Shown here piece by piece: positions 19,640 through 32,105 of a stretch of DNA of 39,523 bases (its first letter is position 1; each line of letters opens with the position of its first letter). This DNA comes from Didymodactylos carnosus (taxonomy: Eukaryota; Rotifera; Eurotatoria; Philodinida; Philodinidae). A program made the position numbers and the translations under genes. The notes beneath the pieces were generated by a model. It had not been told where the DNA came from. It saw only the letters and a list, made by a program, of their open reading frames with translations, and made no database searches. The DNA lies in contig CAJNOQ010000892.1 of NCBI GenBank assembly GCA_905250885.1, positions 1-39,523 on the forward strand. The letters are read 5' to 3'.

Positions 19640-22600
19640 TTAATGTGTAGTAGTTTTTAATATATGCATTTTTCTTAATTCTAATTTAACAGATGAAATT
19701 TGTTTTTCAACATTGGATAATTCATTTTCAAGATAATCAAATAATAGTTTATCATTTGTCGATAATCCACGTGTAGGTATACGATTTAATCGAGATTCTA
19801 GATCACGTTTTTTTCCCATTAATTGATCAAACTGATGTTCCATATGTTCGGCATGTTTTAATTGATACTGATCACCATTCTAGAAAAAAGAAATTAATAT
19901 TTTATGTATTGAGATAATAAATGGGATCAGTTTACTTTTGTTGATGTATTTTGTTGACGAATACGTGAATATGAGTCTGGTGATGATGGAGGATTTTCTA
20001 GTAATGAAAAAATAATAACAACAACAACAATAAGAGTGGTATTAATGATAAAAGATAAAATTACTGTTGAAATGAACAGAGTCAATTTATAACTTATAAG
20101 TGAGTATAATTATACTAACTTGGAATATAATCGTAATGAAATTGTCTAGGTGATGATGGACTATTATTTATATAGTCACTAATTTTTGTAATTGGTCTAG
20201 GTGATATTGCATGATTTCTTAAACGGTATGAATCATTATTGTCTGAAAAAATGAATATATTAATTCAATTTTTCTAAGAGACATATATAATTAGGAAATA
20301 GATCTACTATAATATTGAATATTTTAGATAATAAAGAAAATAACGTACTGATAGAATTATGGGAATTATATGTTGAATAACGTTCGGTTACTAGATTATC
20401 ATTTAATCTTGGCGTTATTGATATTGATGGATTATTTTTTATTGTTGTAAATCGTTCATAATCACGCGAATAGGGTATTTCATGCGTTGTTGTTTGAAAA
20501 TGTTTTAAATCATTTTCCATTAAAAATATTTGACGAGTTAATTTTTCATTTTCATCTTCTTGAATATGACATTTTTCTTCCATACGCATCAAACGTTCCT
20601 GTACAAGCATAAAAATAACAAAACAATGATGTATCATACAGAAGAGTTCTAAGCTAGGATAAAAAAAGATTCAAGAGACATTTGTTTTTTTTTAATCATC
20701 AAAGAAAAGTTTTTCCAAAATTACACGATGTTTATCGTCTTATTTCATTAACTAAAAGTCATATATAAAATTATGTTCAAAAGAATATTAATTTAAAATT
20801 AAAATAAAAAATATGTTCAATATACAATTACCCTTGTCATATGTAAATCATTTTTCAGTTTTTCATTTTCTTCTCGATAAAGGAATAAACTTCGATCGAT
20901 CGAACGAGACTTTTCATCTTGACGTTCTTTGGTCTAGAATAGCATTCTACATTTATTAAAATGGTTCTGTAGTGATTTGAAGGATTACACAAACAATCTG
21001 ATTGATTCTAATACGTCTTCAGAATTGTCTACCTACATTTTCTGCTTCTGTTAATTGTTCTTCTAATTTATTTATTGTTCTGTGATAATTCTCAAAATCT
21101 CGATCTTTTTCATTAATAGTTTCACGTAATTCTTGTATTTGACGTTCCAATGAAGCTATATGAGCTTCATTTTGATCGTCAGTATATTTCTAAAATTAAA
21201 AAGAAAAATATATTAAACGTACTGTTAGTTTGAGCAATAACTTATATAAACAACTTTCAAACTTAACAACAATCATACAAAAGCAGGGAGGAAAGGGTGT
21301 GAAAGTTTTACTGAGCAACTTCAAAAAAAAATTTCTGAGTACCTTTTTTTCTCATTTCTTATCTTTTTTACTCAAAAAAATTTAGTTGATAATTAAAAAA
21401 AGAAACGTCATCAACTTTTCGGAATGAGCAAGTTTAAGTGAGCATTTAATCATGATCTCAATAAGATTTAAAACAACTCTGCTAGACATATTTCACTATA
21501 AATGATTGTTTCAGTTTATAGAATTCGTACAACTATAAAAACAAATAGTCAAACTTGAAGTTTAGAAATGATGGTAATCATAATTGTTTATTACTAAGAC
21601 TATTTTGTTATAATATTAATAGAGTTTAATGTATAGAAATATCTATACGCAGCACAATGTTAACGATCAATAAATGATCAATCACTAACATATGAACAAC
21701 TATGGATCTTAAATTATGCATGATTATCTATTAATCAGACTTATAAGCATGCAGGTTAGTGAATTTGATAAAAAAAATAGCAGAAATAATAGCATTGGCA
21801 AAATATTAAAATATCAATTTTCCTCTATTTCATTCATTCAATTCAATTCAAAAGTGGTTTAGTTTTGAAAAGAAAAAGCACGGACCTGTTTTAGATTTGT
21901 TAAACTACAACAGAAAACAGGGTGATTATCATAGAAGAAAAGAAAAAAATATTTTAAAAAATATGTTAAATACCATTTTGTCTTGAAAATCAGTAATTTC
22001 ATGTTTTAAACGAATATTTTCATGGCTACTTCGATCTATTGTTTCAAATGATTGTCTTATTGGTTTTGATGTGATAGCTGACGATAATTTTGACGGTGGT
22101 GGTGTATTTGGTGCTACACTAACATTTGATGGTGTTAATCTATAAATAAGACAATAAAATGAGAAATTGACTGATATGCGCGTTCATCATTTCTCACTAA
22201 CCCCATTTTTGTCAATTTTAAACGATATTTTTTTAATTCGTGTCTTAATTCATCAATCTCATGTTCATAATATGTCTTTAAATCTGCCACATGTTTATTA
22301 TGTTTGGCATGCATTTCAGCTTTTACACTGGAATAGAGAGAACGAAAAAAGAGAAAAAAGAGAATAATAGAATAATAATCGATCATAAGAACACTTAAAT
22401 AACTGAAAATATGTTTTTCATTTCGATTATTGTTATTATTCAATAGAACGAATATAGGAAGAACAATAAAGAAAAAATTAACTATTCGTTGACATAATAA
22501 CTGAAGAACGAAAAAAAAGAAATTATGGAAACTGTTAACCTCTCAACGAGTCTTCAATAATACCAAAAAAATATGAAACAAACAGTAAAAATTGACTTTA

Positions 22601-25600
22601 ATCGATGTGCTGGAAGAATAGGATAGAAAAGAAGGGAACGGGATGAAATGAGGAATCTAAGAGGAATACCATGCAAATGAATGACATACCACAAAAGAAA
22701 TCCTTATGTTACGACTAAATCTAACATTACAGAAAAACCTCTAATAGACCAATTTTAATATATATATATAATCATTAAATGATAGGAAATATAATCCTCA
22801 AATACAATCGAAATAGGATTATCGTACATAATTAAGAATTAAACGCTTAACTAGTAATCAAAATGTATCAAGGTAATTTGCGAGAAAAGAAAATATTAAA
22901 TTACGTAAACTAGAGAAAGAAACAAGATCGATAACAAGACAAATTTTATTACTACTCTTGAATTAACTAATTCGAAAAAGTTATTTGTCGGAAGAGTAGT
23001 CAAGAGAATATCATGGCTTTAAAATACTGATGCTTAAAGAATTAGAGACCAACTATGCTGTACAAAGATTGGAAAGTCGACTGAATGAAACGATACACAC
23101 AGTGTGGAAAGAAAGAATTTTGCGAGACAATGTCGAGGTGAAAAGCAATAAGTCTTCTATCGTTTCACTCAGTCGTCTTAATTATCAAAATCGCAATGAA
23201 TCTTTTATACGTAATGATTCTTGTTTGGAAACTTCGAAAATCTAACATTGATGATCAAGTTCCGTAATCAAAATTCTCGTAGCAAATCAATTGTGAGATT
23301 GATCTGCGAGATTCTTGTCTAGAGCCACAGGAGATGCCTTAAAAATGCTGTTCAATAAAAATATGCCCACAAATTATTTTCATCTTTCCAGTATACTGGA
23401 AAAAAATATAGGGACAGCCACCCCTCTTCTAGCTTTTTTCTTCAACCAGAGCTTTTATCCGACAGCTCGTTTATGTAAAGTAAACATTTTTGAACAAAAT
23501 AAGGTTTTCTCCTAATTCTCCACGACACTTTTTCATCAAATGGCGATCTGATAATTTTAAAAATCTTTTCATGGATGTTTAGTCAATTTCGCTTGTTTCG
23601 AGTGTTTACAGATCTTCGAGGTTGGATCGCTTCTAGAAACTTCATCATGCAAATAGTAGAATGGAATAAAGCGTATGTAAAGGTCAACATACGTAAATGT
23701 TTTATTCATATTCAATCATCCAATGCTGCTTAGATCTATTAACCTCTGCTAACTTACTTCTTTTGAACTAAGTCTTCTTTTGATCCTGACCGAGATAATC
23801 TCGTATGATAATAATACATTGATAGATCGTTGGATAAACTTTCACGAATAGATGATGGCTCTTTGTAATGTCGACGTTTTAAAGCACGATCAATAGCCGT
23901 ATTTAATTTGTTGTTATATGATGAGGAAGATGTATTATTGTCATTTAATTTATGATGTGATAATTGTCTCACTTGTCTACATGTTGTAGATAAATATGAT
24001 CGATTATCATTGTAATCATCCGAACTAAATACGTATACTTAATCTTAGTTTTAAACGCAAAACGTACATGTTACATACTTACTCCATTGTCGGATCCACA
24101 ATATAGTCATCAAAACGTTTTTTCATATTCTCTTCTAAACCATGTATATATTCTTTGTACTCCATTTGTTGATGTTCTAATCGTTCTTTATGTTCTCGTT
24201 CGAGTTTTTCTAACATTGTTAGCCATGTATCCTAGAATAGATGCATAATTTACACTCAAATTTTTTCTCCTCCAACAGTCATTCTAAATCTTCGAATATT
24301 TCAGTATGATGATATTTTCTTGTTGAGCATACCTCCATTCTATTGGATGAGAATTGTTTATTCTTATATGTAGTCTCATTGTTAATATTGTTTGATAAAC
24401 AATGAGATCTAACAGGATGACGATTAGAAGAAGAATGATGGCAATTTGACAATGTTTCATCATTAGATTGTTGTTTTTCTATATTTTCATTTGATAAACG
24501 TCTTAATAATATATCGCTTGCCGTCATATATGGGCGATCGCTAAAAAAGACGAATTCTTTTTCATCAAGGCAAAAGACTGAACACAAATAGAATGGAGCA
24601 GTGAACATGAACAAACGCTCAAGAATTACTGACGAAAAGTCATATAATCCTTTGATAGATCAAACTAAAAATCAATCGGACTAATTATATTTAACACTTT
24701 TAATTACCTAGGACCATATGCCGATTGTTTCTTCTTTTCATTACTTTTTTTTTCATTTATAATTGATGTTTGTTCACGATGTTTATTCGTTCCATAATCC
24801 GTATATCCTTGTTTATCATTCATTTTGCTTGTTTTCATCTGACTACTAAATTCATCTAGATTGTCATCGATCGACGTTGCTTGACTATCTTGTCTTTCAA
24901 CGTTAGTCTTTGTCCTAATTAATCGATTTTCTTGTTGTACTTTTTGTTGTTGTTGATCGGGATTTTTTGTCATTAGTAACTCAGCATCGGATGACAAGAT
25001 GGACGGTGAACGAGATAATGATGGTGGAACTTCTTCTACTTCATTTAATTTTTTTACTGATCGTCGCGGACTAACAGGAGGTTGTTCTTCGTCCGAAGTG
25101 TTTAACGGACGCGAAGTTGTCCTCAATTTTTTTTTGTGTTGTGGGTGTTTTTTCGAAAGAGAATCACTATTCGATTGTGTTCTAATTTCAGTCGATTGAC
25201 GGTGAGCTGGTTGTAAGAATGTATCAGTAGAAACAAATGCAACAGGGTCTGTTGATTCACAGATACTACCGTTAACTAAGTTACCCCAATTTAATATATG
25301 TTCTGAATTATCAGTGACTGTAGTAACATTTTCATCTCCATTCTCCTGAAGACTATTCTTCGGCGATGAAGCGGATCGTTGTAGAGTTAGAGACGTTGCT
25401 TGTGATGAATGTTTGGGGTTGAATGAAGAAATATGCTGATCATTAGCAGAAGAATGTTGATCATTCGGTATTTCATTATTTAGTGATTCTGTCAGACTTT
25501 TCGATATCAGCGTCTTTTTTTCACGTTTAATATAACGTGGAACCGATTCTTGTCTTAACGATGTATATTCAGAGTTGTTATCAAGTCGTTTTGGACGAGA

Positions 25601-27143
25601 TGTTTTACTTGATTTTGATGGTATGCCCTAAAAAGAAGTATTTATCTATTGTCACTCCTCCTTCTAGATTTGATGCCAAAAAAACTACTAACCTGTTGTA
25701 TATCTTCATGTTCATTATCCACAAAGTCATAGTTCGATGTTGCTTGTTTTGAAGTATCATCATCTTCATCTAATATCTCTTTTTTTTGTTCTTCATTATC
25801 ATCTGTAACAGTAAATTTTTTCGATGAATAAAGATTATTATCCTGAGGTGGTTGTTCACAATTTTCTGTATCACTTTTCGATGAATTTTTCCATGCTTCG
25901 TCAATGATAGTGGCCAAAAGATCCAAATCATTTTGAAAAGTATCATCATGAAAATGATTTTCTTCGTCATCTTGATCGTAAATATTCTTATGAATATCAT
26001 CGATTAAATTTGATGGAAAATTAAAATTTTGTTCATTATCGAGCACTGTCTGACGTGAAGGAAGAATTAAAGGAGACGAAGAAGAGGAAGTCAATGATTG
26101 TTCTTCATTTGGTGTGTAATAACTAGTATTTGGCTGTGTTTCAGCATTTAACATATCGGTTACGTCTACCATTCGACACTCACTAAAATCAAGATCTTTT
26201 AACAATTTTTCATATTTCGGTTGACTAATACGAAGATTATTATTTTTAAACAACGATTTCATTTTATCATCATTCGATGTATCACTATCGATATTTTCAT
26301 CATTGGTAAACGTATCATTCTTGCTATCGTTGTTTTCATTATCAACAAGTATTTCTAAACAAAAAACGAGAACACAAACACATTACTCTAAAGTTTAACA
26401 ATTTGACGCATGTATTATGTCACAAAATTAGAAAATTTCTGTGTACTACATCTTCTCACAGAATAAATCAAAAAGAAAGACGTTGGAAAATTAAGCAGGC
26501 CTGCTCGAACTCAAAACAGGTTTGATCTATGAAAGTAATCTTTGTCGATTATCGACTTCGTAGATCGAGTAAACCACATTTTGACAATAGTAATTTCAGC
26601 ACGATACATACAAAACAAGCGTTTCGTGTTTGTTATGTCCTTTGATCCGATCATTTTAGTACTTAAATAAAAATTATACTTTTCTACACGAATTTATCTG
26701 AGCTAAATTGTTCAGAAGGTCAAGAACAAGAGTGTCATGAAGCAGATGTGATATTGAATAGCAATTCATTCTGAAAATGATAGGAATCTTATCTTATTAT
26801 TATTTTCATATTCCAAAAAAAAAGTAAAAAATACAGAAACTGCTACTTTCTCTTCCCGTCTAAATTCAGTATGCGTGCATACGTGCATCTACCTGTTTGA
26901 TCATGATTGTCTTTCTGATCATTATTATCGTTGTCATTAACATTTATTTGATTTTCATCCATTTTGTCTTCTTGGAAAGTAGTTGATTGATTAAATGTAA
27001 AGCTTGTTGGTAAGATGACAAATGGTGGAACTACAAACAAAAAGGTTTATAAATCTTTTGATGCAATTAATACATAAAGGAGTTGCCTTACATCCTGACT
27101 GCATGAAAAACGGATTCATTGGATCATTGTTATTATCAGACAT
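19640..27143 (-). CDS. MPHOSPH9: M-phase phosphoprotein 9 orthologue (centriolar coiled-coil protein), 15 exons
   Basis: In vertebrates MPHOSPH9 sits at the distal centriole end, helps recruit the CP110-CEP97 cap and restrains ciliogenesis. Exons, 5' to 3': 27143-27092, 27030-26893, 26354-25693, 25627-24708, 24540-24333, 24231-24083, 24024-23758, 22327-22202, 22139-21974, 21189-21037, 20933-20832, 20598-20349, 20242-20120, 19997-19936, 19879-19640. They join in frame to 3618 nt, or 1205 residues (human about 1183). Introns are GT-AG. Residues 1-650 are disordered, Ser/Asn-rich and acidic. About 661-710 (DTWLTMLEKLEREHKERLEH) match the family's N-terminal Trp-Leu coiled coil. About 799-840 (AKHNKHVADLKTYYEHEI) match the family KHxxHIADLRxYYExEI segment. 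Further coiled coils follow. The tail 1127-1205 (FDQLMGKKRDLESRLNRIP, later VKLELRKMHILKTT) matches the conserved C-terminus. Start: first ATG of exon 1. Three introns are long (538, 784 and 1430 nt); a missed in-phase exon is possible. Confidence 0.85.
23030..23245 (+). other. Opposite-strand open frame inside the 1430-nt MPHOSPH9 intron
   Basis: A 71-codon ATG frame begins MLKELETNYAVQRLESRLNE and ends CLETSKI. It is charged and helix-prone rather than low-complexity. Just upstream (about 22882-22974) another frame reads KLRKLEKETRSITRQILLLL. Both are on the plus strand, opposite to MPHOSPH9. They could be remnants of an inserted gene or chance. No family is recognised and no splice link was established. 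Confidence 0.25.
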
Positions 27144-28686
27144 AATGAATTTAGCAGCTAAATAAATAAAATAGTATAGTGGCAAAATGTACAACTAAAT
27201 TAGTCAAACTTCTTGATAAAACATCCCTACAAACATCAAGTGTTTGATGTCCACAAGAAAAAGAATTTCTTTCCATGAAAAGAAAGAGAAGAAAAGTTAT
27301 TTAAATTCGAAAACACTATAGTATAGCTAAAGCAGAGAGAAAAAGAGAGAAGAGAAAGAGCTTGTATTCTCATCAACATGAATGTTGAAACTAAAATATA
27401 TGTACATTAGCCATCTCTTAATAATGGTACTCATCGAAATACAATACACGGTAACAAAAAGAGAAAAGAAAAACAACATTTTATTTGACATGAGATGAAA
27501 AAGTAGGTGTACCATTTGCTGTCTTAAAAGATTTTGGCCGTTAAAAAAGAAAGTAAAAACTAGACTGCACTTGTGCTAATGCACTGGTTACGATTTGAAA
27601 AGTAGATACCTGTTAGAACATGAATTCGTTGAATTTTACAAATACATCAAAGCTTATTATAGTTATTATACTTTTTACATAATAAGTCATGCCAATCATA
27701 TGATAAAACAGCTGTTTGACAAATCGACTTTTCAGTACGTTTGTTGAAGGTTACCCTATACGAGACATCGTACTAGTACGTTAAAATAATTATCGTTTGA
27801 AAAAATACAATGTTATTTCTGAAATTTTCTCAATTTTCGAGGCTTGAAATAAATGACTAGAACATTTCTAGGATTCCAAACAGTTCCACTTCTCACAATT
27901 TGTAATTTGAATAGTCTTAGAATCACAAAAACCTTATCAATAGATCTCAAGATAATCTTAACGAAAGTTTTTCTGGACTACTTGACATCAACAGCTTGCC
28001 CTGAAGAAAAATACGAAATAATCCTTCTTATTTCAAAAAAATACACAAAATTTTACTTTTTCTCTGAGAAAATAATATTTTATTGGTCTAAGAAACTTTA
28101 GAAATAATCAAGAATATAAGTAGGAATTTTTGACTGCACTAAATGAAATGGAAACACTTTTTTCTAGTCCAAATGGCTTTCTCATGAAACAGCTGGTTAG
28201 TTGCAGCAGCTTGATTTCACCATGTTTTACTCGATCTTTTCTTCAAGAACGTGGTACAATCAAATTATATACGATTCTCTTACAGATACATGAAAAAAAT
28301 TTGACGCACTGGTTATCTTGTGAAACTCAGAAACAAGTGTACAGTGATAGAAATTGTTACTTTACTCTTTAGAAACTGAGATTTCTTTATTTTTTCAGAC
28401 ATATGTAACTCCAATGAATTTAGGATGTTTTTCCAGAAATTTAAATTCAATTTTTATCTTTAAGCACTTACTTTATCCACCGACATTTACAATTAATGTA
28501 TATCTCTACAAAAAACATTGCATTTTACATTGATTCTGATTATACATCGAAATTAAGCATGCGACTTTTTAAATCATTTTGGTTCTCTAGAATTTTTCAA
28601 AACAGAAAAATAAAAATAAATTTTCTCCAGTAGAAAACTTTTTTAACAACCCCCACCCCTGTTTTTCTATGCAGCTACGTTGCTGC
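27144..28686. other. Upstream region of MPHOSPH9, no gene supported
   Basis: This holds the presumed MPHOSPH9 promoter and 5' UTR. Plus-strand open frames at 27853-28101 and 28130-28372 have moderately protein-like composition (for example NEMETLFSSPNGFLMKQLVS) but no recognisable domain. I do not call them genes. The target-site duplication of the hAT element is at 28679-28686. Confidence 0.4.
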
Positions 28687-29338
28687 CAGGGGATCGTCGT
28701 GAGACGGGAATCTCATAGGTTACTATAGAACGAGACGAAATTTTTAAAGTATCCGTGAGACAGGACAAGATAAACAAGCCGTAGGACGGAACGGAATAGG
28801 ATGAAAGTTTTCAAATTATGAGACGGGACAAAAATTTCATCCCATAGGAAATTAGTCTGTTGTATTGTTGAATTTTCAGATGCATTTTTGAATCTAAGCT
28901 GGAGTTGTCGTGTGCCGGTCATCCGGCTTGTTATATTTCACACGGTTGGTCACACAACCTGGTTCGTAACCTCGTCTGATTCTCTTAGTGCGTGATATTT
29001 TCTGAGAAAAGATGAATAGTTCAAAATGACAAATATCATTTGTTGTTTTTTTACTTTGTTAGTGGGTCTATCTTTTTTACGACGAAAATCTAGTGATTTA
29101 TAAATGTAACATAATTTAATGTGGAATAGCAGATTTTTATAATTTCTTACGTCGAAACTAGAAAAACAACTGCTGCAGAAACTCCGCTTAACAAGAAACA
29201 ATTTTCAGAGAAAAAACATTTTAATGGGATCCTGTGGGATCTCACGGGACGAAAACTTTTGAATACTCACAAGATGGGATGAAAATATTTTTCTGTAGGA
29301 GGAAATTTTCGTCCCATCCCGTCCCACGACGATCTCTG
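28687..29338. mobile_element. Non-autonomous hAT element, 652 bp with 8-bp target duplication
   Basis: The direct repeat GTTGCTGC flanks the element exactly (28679-28686 and 29339-29346). The termini are inverted repeats: CAGGGGATCGTCGTGAGACG on the left, and CAGAGATCGTCGTGGGACGG read inward from the right. An 8-bp duplication with CAG-start termini is diagnostic of the hAT superfamily. Subterminal regions repeat GGGACGRAA-type motifs in both orientations, a likely transposase-binding array. The middle is not coding for a transposase, so the copy needed a helper. The perfect duplication suggests a fairly recent insertion. Confidence 0.9.
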
Positions 29339-29346
29339 GTTGCTGC

Positions 29347-30716
29347 ATCTGTTACTGCAGCTTCTTTGTGGACAACATCCGCTACACGCAAAACGCTAAT
29401 GGCACCGTAAAATCATATTGTTCTTAACACTGTGGGACTAGCATCGAATCGATCTTTGTCTGTGAATTCGATTTTATGAGTTTGGAAAAGTAAAAGAAAC
29501 ATAATCATCAAAATAGAATATCTGTTCTCAAAAATGGTTCTCTCTTGCATCACTAGAGCCCATGTGAGGTAATCTCGAACCGTCTGTTCCATGAGATGGG
29601 GACAAAAGTTGGCTCGCGGATTCGGAGTAAAAACAATTACACGGAGGCGGACCAAACCGCAGAAAACGCTTGTCCCGTTAGTTATATCTTTTTCTTGTAA
29701 TAATGCTACAACTTCAAATGTTTAGTTCCTGTAACCCATCAAATTAGAATTTTAATGCTGTAATAAGTAATAAAAACTAATATAACCGAGAGAGGCGAAA
29801 TAGTTTGAATTTAAACTTGATAGGATGTCTCACATATAAAACTCGGTTTATAATACTTTCTTTTATTCTGAGCTGGTGAGTAGATGTAGAATATAGTTTT
29901 AAAAAAGAACTTATTTTAAGTTTAAAATCATATAAATTAGAATTAAATTCCATCGTCGAGATTCTGGAAAGAATAAGTTGAGAATTGAAGGGTGGATAAT
30001 AAGCTGAAGTTTAGTTTACAACAAGGAGTTATTCGAAGCGATTCTGCCAATCGCGCGATCTTTAACTCTGACCTATTAGTATATACACAATCGACTCTTG
30101 AACAGTTACGATTTATCTTTTGACATTTGCAGAAAAAAAATTTCTCAGTTATAAAACGATACAAAAAGTTTTTTCCATGGAACGGACAGCCTCGGCACAA
30201 CATTGTTCGCTCACGGATTCAGGCTTACGGCATAGGACAAAAATTTTGTGTTCGAAATTGGGTTTATACGTTCGGGTATACAAAAACGTTTGCCTCATAG
30301 GATTCTAGGCGTCATACACCTAGGAACAGAAAGGAAAGAAATCTGATTGATCGATCTCTCGATGTTTGATTGATGGAAAAGTTGTTGAATGAAAATTAAA
30401 AAGAGGTCTGTCAGTGCATGCTATGCTGTCATCTTTTTAATTAAGAAATTATTCTAAAAAATGCAGTATTGTATTTAGTACAATCTTATGCAGATTGTTG
30501 AATGAGCTATTCGACTTAGTAATCCAGAAATGAGCCGTTCAAGAAGATAAATGCTAAAATTAGTTTTCATGATAATTAACGAACCTGTATTTTATACTAT
30601 TTTTAATAGTACGACAGACAAGCAGATATACGAACTATATCCACCATAAAAAACTCAAACCTACTGTAATTTCCAACGTGACGTCAATGTTTTTACCGCA
30701 CTCTAATAGAAGTGAA
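29347..30716. other. Intergenic, nothing recognised
   Basis: Short open frames on both strands (for example 29413-29655 minus and 29943-30203 minus) show no domain, and no start or splice context supports them. No repeats with clear ends were seen. Confidence 0.4.
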
Positions 30717-30721
30717 TTTTG

Positions 30722-31056
30722 ATCAAGGGGGAAACCGCAGATTTTGTGACTTTTGTAATTTGGGCTTCGTTCCACAGGCAATCAATTTTTTTCAAATTTT
30801 GTTGTACTCCTGGAGACTTCTTGGTATTCTTCGTGACTTCGCTAAGCCCGAAGAATTTTCCTGACTGTTTTTGAATTTGTCCGCGTTTTTTCCGCTTAGC
30901 CCCATTTTCAGTCATTTTTACAGATTTTCGGGATCATCGGATTCTAACCCCTTTTTCCGATTTTTTCTTGTACTCCCAGGGATCCCTCCAGTTTCTCGAA
31001 CTTTGGGAAGTTTGTATAGGAACAGCTGCTTTGAATTCTGCTGTTTCCCCCTTGAT
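30722..31056. repeat. Element with about 19-bp inverted termini and internal duplication
   Basis: ATCAAGGGGGAAACCGCAG-like sequence at 30722-30740 pairs with 31038-31056 with about one mismatch. Internally, TTGTACTCC plus GGGA/GGAGA in a T-rich context occurs twice (about 30803 and 30970) in direct orientation. The minus strand is purine-rich and open over much of the length, but without a recognisable protein. It is probably a degraded MITE. Confidence 0.45.
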
Positions 31057-31299
31057 TTTGATTGACCTGCAAGTAGAACTAAAATATCCACTGTAGCATT
31101 GCTTTTGAGATACTGCAGACACATTTATATATAAACACCGCGTCTTTATATTCTGCCACAACATTTTTTTCAACTTTGAACTTTTGTTATAAGTGGTGCA
31201 TAGTATTTTGAGTGTGGAAATGGTAGGTATCACGAAATTTTAAGTTTATGATAGCGGATTCTAGAAATGTGACTGCGTTGTTAAAATTCTTTGGCTTAT

Positions 31300-31889
31300 G
31301 AGGGAACATGTTCCGGTGAACTCTTCCGATTTCGTTCGTTCATACGTCATTCGATAAAGTATATTGAGATAAGAGAAAGCCTAAAAGAGTTCGGGCCCAT
31401 GGCTCTTTAAGGCCCGGTTTTCTGGATTTTCAGAAACTCTGAAAAATAACCCCAACCTTTCTTAATGAGACATGATTGTATCCCGCAAATTTCTGATTAA
31501 AATGAGATATCTGCCAGCTCTTCGTGATCTTTCTTTGTAAAGTCATAGAATTTGCAGGAAAAGCCCTAAATGTTCATTGTCAGCTCAAAGCTATAGACAT
31601 AAGAAATTAATTTAGGGTTTTTCGTGTAAATTCTATAACTTTGCAAAGAAAGATCGCGAAGAGCTGGGAGATATCTCATTTTAATCAGAAATTTGCGAAC
31701 TACAACCATGTCTCATTAAGAAAGGTTTGGGTTATTTTTCAGGGTTTCTGAAAAACTGATTTTCCAGAAAACCGAGCCTTAAAGAGCCATGGGCCCGAAC
31801 TCTTTTAGTCTTTCTCTTATCTCAATATACTCTATCGAATAACGTATGAACGAACGAAATCGGAAGAATTCACCGAAGAACGTTCTCTC
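31300..31889. repeat. 590-bp long palindrome (foldback element), arms about 275 bp
   Basis: The left arm (31300-31572) and right arm (31609-31889) are inverted copies about 90% identical by eye. Shared blocks include TTCGTTCGTTCATACG, TATATTGAGATAAGAGAAAG, AAAGAGTTCGGGCCCATGG, TTTCTTAATGAGACATG, TCTGATTAAAATGAGATATC and GAAAAACCCTAAA-like sequence next to the 36-bp spacer. No coding capacity is seen. It is the longest hairpin in the window. Confidence 0.85.
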
Positions 31890-31959
31890 GTCAACGAAAA
31901 TCTCCCGCGAAAAAGTTATTTCTATGAAATCTTACTGAAACTAAATGAACAGAGAATAA

Positions 31960-32105
31960 TTCTTGAAAAAGTCTTGTAAGAATCTGATAAAGGAGTCTGA
32001 TCACTTTCGTATGAAATTCTTATAAGATTCTCACTCGATTCTTACAAAATTCGTGCCACGTCTTATATAAGAATCTTATCCGATTCTTATCAGAAATTTC
32101 CAAAA
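31960..32105. repeat. Cluster of AAGAATC / GATTCTTA motifs
   Basis: GTAAGAATCTGATAA, TTCTTATAAGATTCT, GATTCTTACAA, AAGAATCTTATC and GATTCTTATCAG follow each other within 145 bp in both orientations. They can form several alternative stems. The cluster follows directly after the 590-bp palindrome. Confidence 0.5.

Noticed and set aside
27853-28372. Two plus-strand frames that might form a gene upstream of MPHOSPH9
   Set aside because: Composition is mildly protein-like, but no domain, good start context or matching splice pair was found.
29413-30203. Minus-strand frames of 80-86 codons
   Set aside because: They have no homology I recognise and no supporting splice structure; they are consistent with chance.
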